This document shows, piece after piece, positions 12,201 through 24,169 of a DNA stretch of 64,000 nucleotides (its first letter is position 1; each line of letters opens with the position of its first letter). The DNA is taken from contig NC_092041.1 of NCBI RefSeq assembly GCF_003086295.3, positions 100,031,827 to 100,095,826 of the forward strand. The letters run 5' to 3'. Both the position numbers and the translations under genes were made by a program. Source of the DNA: Arachis hypogaea (Eukaryota > Streptophyta > Magnoliopsida > Fabales > Fabaceae). The notes beneath the pieces were generated by a model that was not told the origin of the DNA, ran no database searches, and saw only the letters and a list, made by a program, of their open reading frames with translations.

Positions 12201-12705
12201 CTATATGGTATATACTCGCTCATAATTTCACAATATTCAATCTATAATATTATTAATGATTGTATTTTTCTTTAGTAACTATGATCTGTAACTGTATGCA
12301 TGATTTCAGACACATCTAAATCTACCTGTTTTAACTGTCCTTTCTGTCCTACACATGTATATGTGCATTGGTGCAACTGTTTTTTTTTTTAATATATAAA
12401 AAGTATATGTTAATTTGATAGAGGTGGCTAGATGATGTTACTCATATTTATTCTTCATCCATCTTGCATCAGAAATCCAGCACTTCTCTGCTGTTAAAAA
12501 AAATGTGCCAAGTGCCAACTAAGCTTAGTTTAAGTTTTTAACTCCCATCCGTTTTATTCAATGCCATATCATAATTAATGCTAAGTTTTTTGGTATGATG
12601 GACATAATAAGGTTTGTATGTGATTCATTTATGTTAGGATGTTGTTGTGCTTGAAGAAAGGAGGAGTGAAGAATAATAATAGTAATAGTAATAATAATCA
12701 TAATA

Positions 12706-15700
12706 ATGGGGTGCACTTACTCAGTGTATAGAAAGAAGAAATCAAGGTTCCCTGAAGTTGTGATCTTGGCTCCATCAACAAGAATTCCAGTTCAATGTGA
12801 TCTTCAAAGGGAACTCAAAGGAGTAGTCCCTAAGGATCTTGCTCATAAATTGTCCTCGCTGAGAAATCAGATAGCATTGGTTGCTGAAGATACTGGTGCG
12901 TATAAATTTTTGATGTCACCGTTGTTGTCATGATTTGGTGGCTAATTTTTTGTGTATAGCATTTTTTTCTTTTTTTTATTAATGTACCCGGAGACATTTT
13001 CCTTAGAGGAATTAAAGAACAAATCTAAGAGGGTATGTAATTCACAAAATATTTTTATGTTCCATAATGAGTCTACCTTTTTCAACCATTAACATGTACA
13101 AATTTCTTTAGGAATGAATGGTAATGTAAAACTTATTCCAGATTGAAGGTTGGGTATGAATTGATGCAGGTGGATCAGCCATTGCTGAATTGAAGAGAGC
13201 TTTGAACGAATACTTGTCTCTTCTGATTGGTCTTACCAAGAAAGGTTTCACAAATTAACATTTACAATGTTTCCTTCTATGTTCTTCTCACTATCTCTAA
13301 AGTGTTATTAACTTTCTTGTGTTATAGAGCATGGCCTTGAGGGACTAATTGAATTCAAGTGGAAAAATCTTGAAGATTTTCGGCAAGTATGAACACATCA
13401 TCTACCTCATTCTAAATGATTATTAATATTTAATTTTTTTTTCCACCCTTGCTTTCTTGAACATGGTAGTGTCGAATTTTGCAGGATAGCAGTATAGCAA
13501 ATGTCTGGTTTGAGATTCTATCTGCTGTTCATCTTTTGGCTATGCTGACGCTATCCGAAGCCGATTCACTGATGATTCCGAAAGACAATTCAGGCTCTGG
13601 ATTCAGGGTTGTATGTTCAGGTTCTGTGTCAACACATTAATTAAGCTGCTAGCATACATACAAGATCAAAATCGAATCATAATCGAGTAATGAGTTCAAT
13701 TAGTGAAACTTTCACTTTTGTGATCTTAGATAGCAAGAGAGAAGCAGTTGACTTGTTACTCAAGGCATCCGGATACCTCGAGTTCTGTGTCCGGAATATT
13801 CTTACCTGGATACCAGCCGAAATCAAGTATGTCAGCATACTAGTAAACCATCATTTTTGAGAAAGATTAGTTTGAAGACAAACTAATCCCTCAAATATTG
13901 AGAATTATCTATGAATTTGTCAAACAGAATCAACCTTTCAGATATAACAGGATAATTATCAATTTTTGAGGGACCATTTTGAAAAGATAGTATTTCGTGT
14001 GTTGAAAATGGGGTTACTGAACCAGTTGTAGACCAATATTGATGAAGACACTTCAGAAATTGACTTGAAACAAAATACAGGAAAGTTTTGCCCCAGGACT
14101 TGAAGGATGGTGTATTGGAGGCTATAGCTATTCAAGCATTAGGCCAGGTAATTTGTTGTCGAAAATGTTCCTCACAATTGATTTACATAGTTTAGATCTT
14201 GCAGTCGGATTGACAGAATTTTAGTAAGTTTGGAGTGGTTGGAGATGTTTCTATGAGTACAAAATCAGGAATAGGAAGGAGGAGCGCAAAAAGTGGTTGA
14301 TGAGCTTTTCTACGATTATTTCTTTTACTATTTTTGTTCTTTTTTTACTTTTTCTGTTTGCTTGTTGTTGTTCTTGCTCTACTTATTGTGTTGAACTCTT
14401 TTGTTAAAAAAAAACTTGGTGTGAATTTCAGGGAACTGAAATTCAGCTTGGTCTTGCGGTGGAATCTCAGAAGGCAACTTTGTCTGTGAAGAGGAGGTTG
14501 GCATGTGAACAATTGCTCTACTTTAGTCAGGTATATTTATTTATTTTGCGTCCTAAACTTGTTTAAGAGATTATTTGGCAGAAACTTATCAACAAAGTTT
14601 ACATTGTTGAGCAGGCTTATCATTGCTTGACAGGATGTGAACTCAACCAAGGCCATGGAAAGAAGCATCTCAAGTTCATTAAATGGAAATTCCTTGAATC
14701 CAAGGTTAGTATTTTAAAGTACCTTGAGGACATCTTTCTCATTCTAGAAAGATCATAACAGAAACAACATGAGCTTCTGTCTTCAATCCTCTCTCTGAAC
14801 TTGGTCTGGTCCTCCTAGACAAAAATATATCACATGCCTAGATTGAACTTTTTTTTCGGTGCCGCATGTGATCTTGATTATATTGTATCATGCATCATGT
14901 TCTTGACTTGAATTTACTTCAAGCCAAATTTTTGTCTTCTTGTCATATTTCTCAGTCAAACATCATATTTTTTCAATAAAAGACTTTTTGCAACTGTATA
15001 TTAAGGTGGTGTATTAACACTTAATACTACACCAAATAAATTCTGCACCACAGCTTTAAAGTATCACACTTCTTTTGATAACCAAGGTTAACTCTTAAAC
15101 AACAAAGAACAAATTATTTTTTTAATATGAAAGATTAGATAACATTGCAACTACAGGAAATACTGAAAACTGAATCATAGGCTCCAGTACCACTTATTGG
15201 AAAAAATAAGGAAATTGCATAAATATTTTCCACCGAAAATTAACCATAACAACAGCATAACCGTGCGTAACTATTAATGGCACCAAGAGAATTAAAAGAT
15301 AAGCTTGATTTGAGGCTCGGAAAAGAAAAATGTAATCTTAATCCAAGGTTTGTAGTAACTATCCTAACCAATTTTAGAAATGTTATCAGGCCGCAGCATA
15401 TTACTACCATGGTCTGATCCTTGACAAGGGTAACGAAGGCAGCAACAACCTCAGCGCCGTTTCTTGTTTTCTTGCGGCACAACAACTTCTGGCGGAAAGC
15501 AAGAAGGCTTGCCTTACCTTTTGTCTTGCAGCTCCAGTCACAAGGTTGCTTTTTTATCCTTGATTTTCTCCTTGCATTCACACACTTTAATTATCATATG
15601 TTTATTTATTCATTTTTTTGAAGGGCTCCTCCACTCTGGGGTGTTATGAAGCATTTACATCAGAAAATTCCTGATGTTGCATCAAGGAAATCCCAAATGT

Positions 15701-16046
15701 ATGGCTTCCTTTTGGACCAAGAGAAGTAAGGAACAACTTTTCTATAACTATTTTAGTTTAGAAATACAAGAGCATTGCCATACAAACCTATTTGGTATTT
15801 AGTTTAGTCATCCAATAATGGCATTTTGGTAATTAATGATGTTGCAGGGGTGTTCAAGCATTGCCAGAGTTACCTGAGTTCCAATTGTCATTGCGTCCAG
15901 ATGACTATGAACTCCCACAAATTGATCCATCATGGGACAATACAAACTGGGGAACTCTAGGACAGCCATTGAAAGAGCACCTTAGAGATAGTGACGATGA
16001 GAAAGAGAATTCATCAACTCATTCATTTCATATAGGACCTGCTTAA
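12706..16046 (+). CDS. BRO1-domain protein, BROX-like, N-myristoylation signal
   Basis: Eleven coding exons: 12706-12895, 13170-13244, 13328-13386, 13485-13620, 13730-13826, 14081-14147, 14432-14530, 14615-14704, 15390-15544, 15624-15725 and 15848-16046. All junctions are GT-AG and phases agree. The sum is 1,269 bases (422 residues plus TAA), with no internal stop. The product matches the plant endosomal-targeting BRO1-like family related to animal BROX. BRO1 domains bind ESCRT-III subunits and act in endosomal sorting. The N-terminus MGCTYS offers Gly2 for myristoylation and Cys3 for palmitoylation, so it is probably membrane-anchored. Landmarks are LKRALNEYLSLLIGLTKK and the acidic tail DSDDEKENSS. 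The start is fixed by the MGC motif and family length. Intron 8 (14705-15389) is the longest. It is the only intact host gene in the window. Confidence 0.93.
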
Positions 16047-16786
16047 ATTCATATATACGTGCTAACATTTTAATTACTATGCAAAAATCAGGGCCATTAT
16101 TTACATTATGGCTCCTAAATCCTACAATAGTAAGACAATATTAAAAGGATATTATTTATATATCTTATCATTTAAATCTCTCCCTAATAAATTGCATCGA
16201 AAATAGGTTTTGTTAATCTTATTACATCATCAAATTGGTTTTGTTTATTTGCTTTTAAATCACACTGCCACACTATGTCTCCCGTTTTTGTTGAACCCAA
16301 ACTCCTAATGCGATTTAGTGCTTGCTTGGGTGCTCTTGGTAAAAAAAGAATTTTTTTTTATTTTTTTTCGTGTTTAATAAATTTTTAGTATTAAAAGTAA
16401 AAATATTAGAAAAATAAAAAAATATTTTTTTTGAAAAATTACAATTTACGTTTTTTTAAGATCTTTTTCTTAAAATTTTTTTTTTTACATAATAAATAAA
16501 TAAAAAATATTTTTATATTATTATACTCAAACATAATTGATAGATAAAAAATTTTTTTTGCATGACATATTCAAACTTAAAATTACTTTTACTTTTTTAT
16601 AAGATCTTTTAAAAAAAAATATAACTCAAAAAAAAAGAAGATATTATCTTATAAGTTCACCCAAACAAATCCTTAAACTCTATTGCTTTTTAAAATACAT
16701 GCTTAAATTGCATTGGGCATATTCGTTTTATTTTATTTTAATTTTTGTTCAATTTCGTACTACAAGTACTATTTAACCACTTTTTT
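16047..16786. other. 3' flank of the BRO1-domain gene and AT-rich spacer
   Basis: AATAAATT at about 16186 could serve as a polyadenylation signal. The remainder is poly-A/poly-T-rich DNA without an open frame of note. Confidence 0.4.
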
Positions 16787-17056
16787 AAGAGTGAATACCC
16801 AATCCGACTCTTGACAATTACCTCGAAAGGACAACGAGGCCTTCAAGAAAAAAAAAAAAACACCCAATCCGGTCCTTGATATTTTTTTGGGACTGATTAG
16901 CCCCTGTGCCAAAAAAAATAACCTAAAAATTTTTTGGCGCAGGGATCTCGTTGTCCTTTCGAGGTAATTATCAGGGCCGGGTTGAATTTTTTTTTTGTTA
17001 AGGGCTTCGTTGTCTTTCGAAATAATTGTTAAGGGCTATTTTGGGTTTTATTCTTT
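16787..17056. mobile_element. MITE-like inverted repeat element, about 270 bp
   Basis: The left end (AAGAGTGAATACCCAATCC, 16787 on) and the complement of the right end (AAGAATAAAACCCAAAATAG, up to 17056) correspond. Inside lies a near-perfect palindromic pair: AATTACCTCGAAAGGACAAC at about 16817-16836 and its complement at 16949-16968. A third, weaker copy of the unit occurs at about 17001-17030. No coding capacity. Confidence 0.6.
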
Positions 17057-17141
17057 TTTTAAAAATACATAAAACAGTTTTTAATGATGGATTTACTTGT
17101 GTATTTATAGAAGGCACACTATCACTGTAATTTATTAAGAG

Positions 17142-17315
17142 GAGTGCTAGAGGGTTAGCAACTTTTATGATTGGTAGCCATTAAGTAACTATTAATGATG
17201 TTTTTAATGATGTAAAATTTTATCCAATGATATAAAATTACTCATTTCTATTTTATTAGTTACATGTTGGTTAGAATTTAATAAAGTTGTTGACACTACA
17301 CTTTTTCATTTATTA
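17142..17315. mobile_element. short MITE with degenerate terminal inverted repeats
   Basis: The left end reads GGAGTGCTAGAGGGTTAGCA followed by ACTTT. The complement of the right end reads AAAGTGTAGTGTCAACAACT followed by TTATT. The two can be aligned with one gap. The roughly 175-bp body is AT-rich and non-coding. Confidence 0.5.
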
Positions 17316-19513
17316 ATAAAGAAAACAAGACATATAGGTAAATAATAGGCTAAAAAATTAGATTATGAAATGTCCAAATGTATAATGCTCCAAAATGGGA
17401 TTGGATCAGAAAATGCTTGATTATGGGCCGGTTGCTTTTCGCATTGAGCAAGAAGTAAGTTTTTCCTTTTTTCTTTTTTTTTTAAAATTTTTTTAACTCT
17501 CACAAAGAATGAGAGGTGTTATATAATTTTTTGAAAATATTAAAAATAGAATCTCACATTATGTGATGTTGAGTCTGAAAATGATCTTATAATTATTTGT
17601 AATAACAAATATTTTAGTTAATTATATTAATTGATTGATTAATAACTTGATTTAATATTATAAAGTATCAGTTTTGAAATTAATTTAAATGCTTATTTGT
17701 TGTCAAATTGAAAGAGATTACTATTGCCAAAAATAGAAAAGAAAACATATAACAATGATGATAATTATGGACAGCAATAGCATAGTTATAACCAAGCAAT
17801 GGATAGCCGAGCACCTTAAATTAATTGGAACATATTTGAAAAGGAAAATAATTAAATATTATGAGCAAGATTTGAAAAGCATTTGAAAATGTAGCTGCTG
17901 GTTATAGAAAAAAAATAAATTATGTCATTAATGATGATTCAATCAGCTGCAACGACTAGCTAAAGAATTGTTTTTGACATAAGAAGAAGAACAAGATTTG
18001 TTGAAGGATAAAGAGTACAATTCAAAAATTAAATACTGTATAATTGAGTGTCTTTTTTTTTATTTTGGTTTGTATTTGATATTTATTTTTTCAGTCTTTT
18101 TAGTATTAAAAAAATAATATGATCATTCGAGAGAATAATTTAAAAATAGTTAAAAATGATAAGTCATAAATTAGGAAAAAAACACAATATAGTTTTAGTT
18201 TGTTCCAGTTTTAGTTTGTTTCTGTTTTGGAGAATTAGTTTGGTCTGTGAATCAGTTTGTGAAGTACGGTATAGTGTTTTAGTTTGTTTTGGTATTGAAC
18301 CGGTTTGGTTTGGTTTGTTTGTCTTTGTCTTTGTCTTTGTCTTGAAATTGGTGATTGTAATCTTGAGATTGTTATAGTGAAATTTCATTATAATTGTAAT
18401 AGAGACTAGACGTAGATCTCATTGAACCTCGAAGTTGAACTAGAATATATACTGATGTCGTTTTTTCTATTTCTTCATTTTTTATCTTTTGCAGTTGCAA
18501 GAGACTAAATTAAAAAAATCTCCTACTTAATCAGTAACGCGTATAAATTTAAAAAGAGTGTCTTAATTTAAACCCTTTCTTTTTTAAAGTCTATAAAATC
18601 TTCATATGAGAAAGAGATCATAATTTTTTTAAGTCTTTTTTTACTATGCGAAAAAGTTTGACGAGACAGTTTTAACATTTGCAATGTGTAAAAAATTAGT
18701 TTTTCTATATTCAATTGAGAGGTTTAGTTTCTTGCAACCTGCAAATCAATACTAAATTAATAATTTTTTACACAATTTAATATTATGGTAAAAAAATAAA
18801 GAGTAAAAAAATTAATATTTTTCCTATAAGAACAACCAAAAGTGAATGACTCATTCACATCTTTCTTTTTCTCAATCTATTTCCCCTTCGAGATCAGTGT
18901 GTGGAGTTTATGTTGAGTTCAAACTTTCAAACAATTGGCTATTAATAAAAAAGTACAAGAATTAGACCTAAATAAATAAAAAAAAAAAACATATAGATTT
19001 TGAAGAAAATAGCAGTGACACTAAGGAAGAGTTCTTAATCAATTATGGAAATTTGGAAGTAAATTATCAAGGAAACGAGGCACACGACATGGATATTCAA
19101 ATTGCAGTAAATCTAGTGGCAAGGTAGCATTCCTTTGATGTATTATTTTTTATATGTGTCGTAAATCTTAAAATTATGCATGTACTAAAATTTTCTAAGT
19201 ATATGAATTATTTAAGTATGTGAATGTAATTTTTAAAGATTTATCTATTTTATGTCTTAAGAACACATATTAAACTTATAAATTGATAATTTTTTTGTTA
19301 AAAATAAAAAAAATTTAAATTCTTAATATATTTATTTTATATATATTAAATAAAAAAATTTTAAATCTTCTATTATTAATAAGTTTATCAGTTATCATGT
19401 ACCCTTAAAATATATATTAGTTAATTTTTTTAATTATAATTTTTTATTTTATATATTTTATTATGATAATAGTTTTTTTAACGATACATATTTTTACTAG
19501 GTGATTTTGTTGT
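17316..19513. other. AT-rich intergenic DNA
   Basis: A short tandem run of TTTGTC units sits near 18318-18342. One 45-codon open stretch (about 18996-19124, beginning DFEENSSDTKEEF) has no recognised relative. Nothing else is supported. Confidence 0.5.
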
Positions 19514-19521
19514 GTTATAGG

Positions 19522-21544
19522 CAAGATAGTGAACTCATAGTTTTTACCTCGACTCGTTAAGTTAATTCAAAATCGTAATTTATTGAATCGTAAGACGGAA
19601 CGTAAATATGACTCGTAATATATTAAAATTTAAAAAAATTTAATAGCAAAAACTAATTTCACAGATAATAAAATAAATCTCAAATAAACTAAATTATCCA
19701 TAGAATTATAACTAATATATATACCATAACAAGTCAAAAGTCACAATTCAACACATTCACAACTCAACTCACAAATCAAAACACAAATTTACAATTGATA
19801 AATTCATAAGACAATAAAATAAACTAAAGTAGCAAATAAACCGACTAAACTACTCGAATGAACAACTAATTAACTAGAATATAAACAAGTTATTTAATAA
19901 TAATTGTATTCTTCATCAGTCATAAAATCTTCACGAGTTTTACAAGCTTCTTCATTACCATCTCTATTATCAAGAACAGGAGAAAGAGGTTCTTGGAGAA
20001 GTTTTTCAAATCCATCATCATTAAGATAATTAAAGCACTATTTAAGTAACAGCATTGTATCAAAACCAATAAACCTTGTTTGTCACATAAAGTTCCAACT
20101 TTCAAGTATAAACAGGTAAAAAGCATTTTAACTTTTTAAGTAATTTAGAACAGAGTAAAATAAATTTAAGCCACGAAGATAACTAAAGCATTATTTAAGT
20201 CACAACATCATATCAAAACCAATAAACTTTGCTTGTCACATAAAGTTCCAACTTCCAAGTATAAGCAAGTAAAAATGTAGAGTGCTCTCAAATCTCATAA
20301 CTTAGAAAATTTTAATGCTCATAAACAGCTACTAAACCAATAGTATGCATCAAAGCCTTCCAACAAGATTCTGAAATTTTTAATTATAGACAACTACTAT
20401 CTCAATACATTTTGTGTTAAACATCATTGGGCATCATAAATTAAAACACGATGCTCAGAAATTAAGCATGTATAAACATAAAAGGAGAAGATAAAACAAA
20501 GATTCATATCAATCAACGTCTAAAATAATAAATCAAAATAATAGCAATTTTTACCAAAATAAAAATAATAATAATTGTTAACAGTGGGTGACAAAGGAGG
20601 CAGTGGCAATCCAATCATCATCAACATCATCATCACTTGCAAGTAGTTCACAAGGTGCTAAATTGGCAAATAATTGCAGCGAACATAACATGTTCTTTGT
20701 GAAAGTGTAAATGGAAGGCATTCCAATTGGCAGAAAACTCAACCTTTTAGTTCATGATGGCTAGCATGAATTGGTTAAAGCTCTTGAACAAATGTTTGAC
20801 ACTACCATACTTTGTAATCAATTCTATTCCTATACCTCTATCTCATTTACCTATTTTTACTAATTAAAATAAGACTAAAAAGGATAAAGATTAAAGAAGT
20901 CTTAACTTATCTAATAAACTAGCAGCAAAGGGGAGGAGAAGAGCAGTGATCCAGATCCCACAGCTAGAGAGGTGGAGTCAGAGAACCAGAGACAGGGGTA
21001 GAGCCAGAAAGTCTCGCAAGTTGCAATCGCAAAGTGACGCTCACACATTCCAACCACCACCAGTATGATTCAATAACACCAGCAGCAAACCTCACGGCGA
21101 GTCGGCGATGCTTCAAATTGAAGATTTTGGTCGCGCGATATTCAAATTTCAGAGGGATAGAGAGATAGAGTCAGAGAATAAGACTTAACAGAGGTGAAAA
21201 TTTGAAATTTTGGCATTGAAAAATTGGAGATAACCCATAAAAGTGAAGGAGATTAAGAAATTAGAGACTATTACTCTTCTAGGGTTCTTCTTCCATGGTC
21301 TTCTATTCAGATTGGGCCATTGGATTGGATTGGGCTGCAATCATGCCAAGAAAAAGAACTTCTTCAACCTGGAACGCATAACACGGCATAAGCGACGATT
21401 TCAGCGACTCTACGTTTTTGAGCGGCGATTCTGCACGGTGGTGGAGCTTGTTTTTGGACGATGAGTAAAAGCGCAACGGAAGGATGGAACAAAAGCGTAA
21501 AATCGTGCGTTTCTACGAGTTAAAACGCAATTCTGACTACCTTG
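19522..21544. mobile_element. non-autonomous hAT-type element with 8-bp target duplication
   Basis: Exact 8-bp direct repeats GTTATAGG at 19514-19521 and 21545-21552 flank inverted ends: CAAGATAGTGA on the left and CAAGGTAGTCA as the complement of the right. Both ends continue with related words (CTCG, then AAATCGTAA or CGATTTTACG). An 8-bp duplication is the hAT hallmark. The 2,023-bp body has no recognisable transposase frame. A GC-richer part near 20930-21470 resembles leader-like sequence rather than coding exons. It probably depends on a transposase supplied elsewhere. Confidence 0.8.
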
Positions 21545-21772
21545 GTTATAGGTGTTCTAACTATTCAAGATGGCAAATTTATTATTGAAATGAAATTCAG
21601 TTCCAAGAATTCTATAATCATGGCAATTAAGAATACACAATTTCTAAAAAAATTGATTATAAGGTGTATGTATCTGAGCCTAAAACGTTGTATGCCAAAT
21701 TTCTAGTTAAGCATTGTTTCTAATCTAAGTTTACCATTACATAATCATTACACTTTAACTATTCATTTTTAC

Positions 21773-21863
21773 CTTTTTTTTTTACCAAAGATAGGAGACT
21801 CGAACCCGCAACCTCTTAATTGAGTATGAAGAGACTATGTCATTTGAGCTATTACTCCTTGGC
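21773..21863 (-). mobile_element. tRNA-like short retroposon (SINE-like), 91 bp
   Basis: On the minus strand the element begins GCCAAGGAGTAATAGCTCAA, with an A-box-like TAGCTCAAATG. It contains a B-box, GGTTCGAGTC, and ends in a short A-run. It is flanked by 15-bp direct repeats with one mismatch: ACTATTCATTTTTAC (21758-21772) and ACTATCCATTTTTAC (21864-21878). Polymerase III boxes, an A-tail and a long duplication together indicate LINE-mediated retroposition of a tRNA-like RNA. It is shorter than typical plant SINEs. Confidence 0.75.
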
Positions 21864-22141
21864 ACTATCCATTTTTACTTCCTCCAACCTCTCCAATTAA
21901 ATTCATAAAATTTCATCATCAACTAAATTTATTTATGCTCTACATTAATTCATGGAAACTATATATAATAAAAGAATTGGATTAAAAATCCCATACCTCG
22001 CTTTCCACGCTCTCCAATTTTCTAAACCTCTAATCAATAATCAACAAGAACCCGTAATAAATTACAACATTTACACAACAATAATGATTTTAGCTCATAT
22101 GAATATATTTCTCCAATCAATAAATTTTTCGTACCTTAAAA

Positions 22142-22766
22142 TAGGAGTGTTTCCGGTGCGATTTAGATTGATTTTGAGTAAAAAATTTATTCGATTTGAA
22201 CATTAATTTTACTTACGATGTAATTTGAATTGGATAATTTTTTTTAAAAAATCCGATCCGATCCAATTTTAAACAATTTGGATTAGATTGAATTTGCGGT
22301 TTTGTAAATTAAAAAAATAAATATATATAATAAACCTTAATATCAAATTTTAAATAACCAACAATAATATAACAAATATCAATAATATCTTAAAAACCAA
22401 CGATAACATAACAATAGAAATAAAATTATAGATTAGTTAAAATAAATAAATAAATCACATTTTGAACATCAAATATTTATTAAATAATAATAATAATATA
22501 TGAATAATATAAAAATATATAACAAATTGAACATGTTATAAGTATGATTGTAAATATAATAATAAAATAATAATACTATAGCACATTGTGCAGTTTGGAT
22601 TGAATTGGATCGGTTATTAAAAGTAGATCCGAAATCTGATCCGATCCAGCGGTTTGCAAAAAATAGAATCCAATCAAATCTAGATTAGTGTGGTTAATCA
22701 GTTTTCGATTTGGATTGGATTGAATGAGTGGCTTAATTTGGATCGGTTTGAATTTGATCACCCCTA
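22142..22766. mobile_element. hAT-type MITE with TAGGGGTG-like ends
   Basis: The left end TAGGAGTGTTTCCGGTGCGA and the complement of the right end TAGGGGTGATCAAATTCAAA form inverted termini. Flanking octamers CCTTAAAA and CCTTGAAG differ at two positions and may be a decayed 8-bp duplication. The interior repeats GATTGGAT-like words and has no open frame. It sits exactly where the Athila element to the right loses its sequence. Confidence 0.65.
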
Positions 22767-23011
22767 CCTTGAAGCTTTGGAGTTTGGATCTCTAACACTT
22801 TAGAACTCAAAAATGAAGCTTTTCTAATAGAGTTGCTCATCAGGAAATATTTCATTTTCAGGAGTAGGTTATTGCACGACGTCTTCAGGCTAAATCCTGG
22901 AAAGATGGTCAACCACTTGATTATCTGACATTTTCCTGTCTCTAATCTTAATATCAAACTCCTGAAGAAAGAGAACCCACCTGATCAATCTTGGTTTAGC
23001 ATCCTATTTGG

Positions 23012-24145
23012 TTAGAAGGTATTTTTCAGAGCAGCATGGTCAGTATAAACAATAACCTTAGAACCAATCAAATAGGACCTAAACTTATCAAATGCAAAAA
23101 CTACAGCTAATAGTTCTTTTTCTGTAGTTGTATAATTCTTTTGTATGTCATTTAGCACACGACTAGCATAATAAATGACATGCACAAGCTTGTCTTGTCT
23201 CTGCACAAGACAGCTCCTATAGCATGATCACTGGTATCACAAATCAATTCAAATAGTAAATTCCAATTAGGAGGAGCTATGGTGGGTGTAGAGACAAGCT
23301 GAGTTTTCAGAGTCTCAAAAGCATACAAAAAATCATCATTAAAACAAAAAGGAATGTCTGAAGTTGCTCAAAGGTTTAGCAATTTTAGAAAAATTCTTTA
23401 TAAATCTTTGATAAAAACATGCATGTTCGAAGAAACTCTGGATTGTCTTTACATTAATGGTTGGTGGTAATTTTTTAATTACCTCCACCTTAGCTTTATC
23501 AACCTCTATTCCTTTACTTGAAATCCGGTGCCCAAAAACAATACCTTTATTCACCATAAAATGGAATTTTCTCCAGTTCAAAATAGATTTATTTTTTGAC
23601 ACTACTTCAAGACTAAGGAAAGATGTCTCAGGCAAGAATCAAAAGAATTACCAAATATAGAAAAATCATCCATAAATATCCCAATAAAATTTTCAACCAT
23701 GTCAGAAATATATGGAAAACATACATATTTGAAAAGTTGTTAGGACATTGCACAATCTAAACGGCATCCTTCAATAAGCAAATACACCAAAAGGACAAGT
23801 GAATGCTGTCTTTTCCTGATCTTGAGGGTCTACTACAATCTGATTATATACAGAATAACCATTTAGAAAGTAACAAAATGCATGTCCATCTAACCTCTCA
23901 AGCATCTGATCAATAAAAGACAAGGGAAAGTGGTCTTTCCTAGTTGCAGTGTTGAGCCTTCTGTAGTCAATGAACATATGCCATCCGTTGACGGTCCGTG
24001 TAGAAATTAGCTCATTCTTCTCATTCTTGACCACTGTCACGTCTCCCTTCTTGGGATCAACTTGTACGAGAATCACCTGTGGACTGTTAGAAATTGGATA
24101 AATTATCCCTGCTTTCCAGAGTTTCATAACCTCTTTTTGAACCAC
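23012..24145 (-). pseudogene. Athila-type reverse transcriptase and RNase H, broken
   Basis: Frames at 24145-23771, 23635-23339 and 23206-23012 are consecutive parts of one polymerase. Motifs seen are WHMFIDYRRLNTATRKDHFP, LDGHAFCYFLNGYSVYNQI and TAFTCPFGVFAY. The catalytic box reads FMDD (minus strand, 23665-23676) where many relatives have YxDD. FGHRISSKGIEVDKAKV marks the connection. RNase H shows IYYASRVLNDIQKNYTTTEK, ELLAVVFAFDKFRSYL and YTDHAALKNTF. Frame changes at about 23640-23770 and 23210-23340 inactivate it. Remnants of the RNase H end reach about 22900. Confidence 0.88.
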
Positions 24146-24169
24146 CTATTTCATAGTTGGATTTAGCCA

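Noticed and set aside
12034..12225. 63-codon frame upstream of the BRO1-domain gene
   Set aside because: It has low complexity (Phe- and Ile-rich) and no similarity. The region is better explained as leader sequence.
15240..15581. 113-codon minus-strand open frame
   Set aside because: It is antisense to exon 9 of the BRO1-domain gene, which has a clear protein match and splice sites.
18156..18388. Overlapping frames on both strands near 18160-18390
   Set aside because: They arise from the TTTGTC tandem repeat and biased composition, without family features.
21773..21863. Functional tRNA gene
   Set aside because: The cloverleaf is not well formed, and the A-tail and flanking direct repeats point to retroposition.
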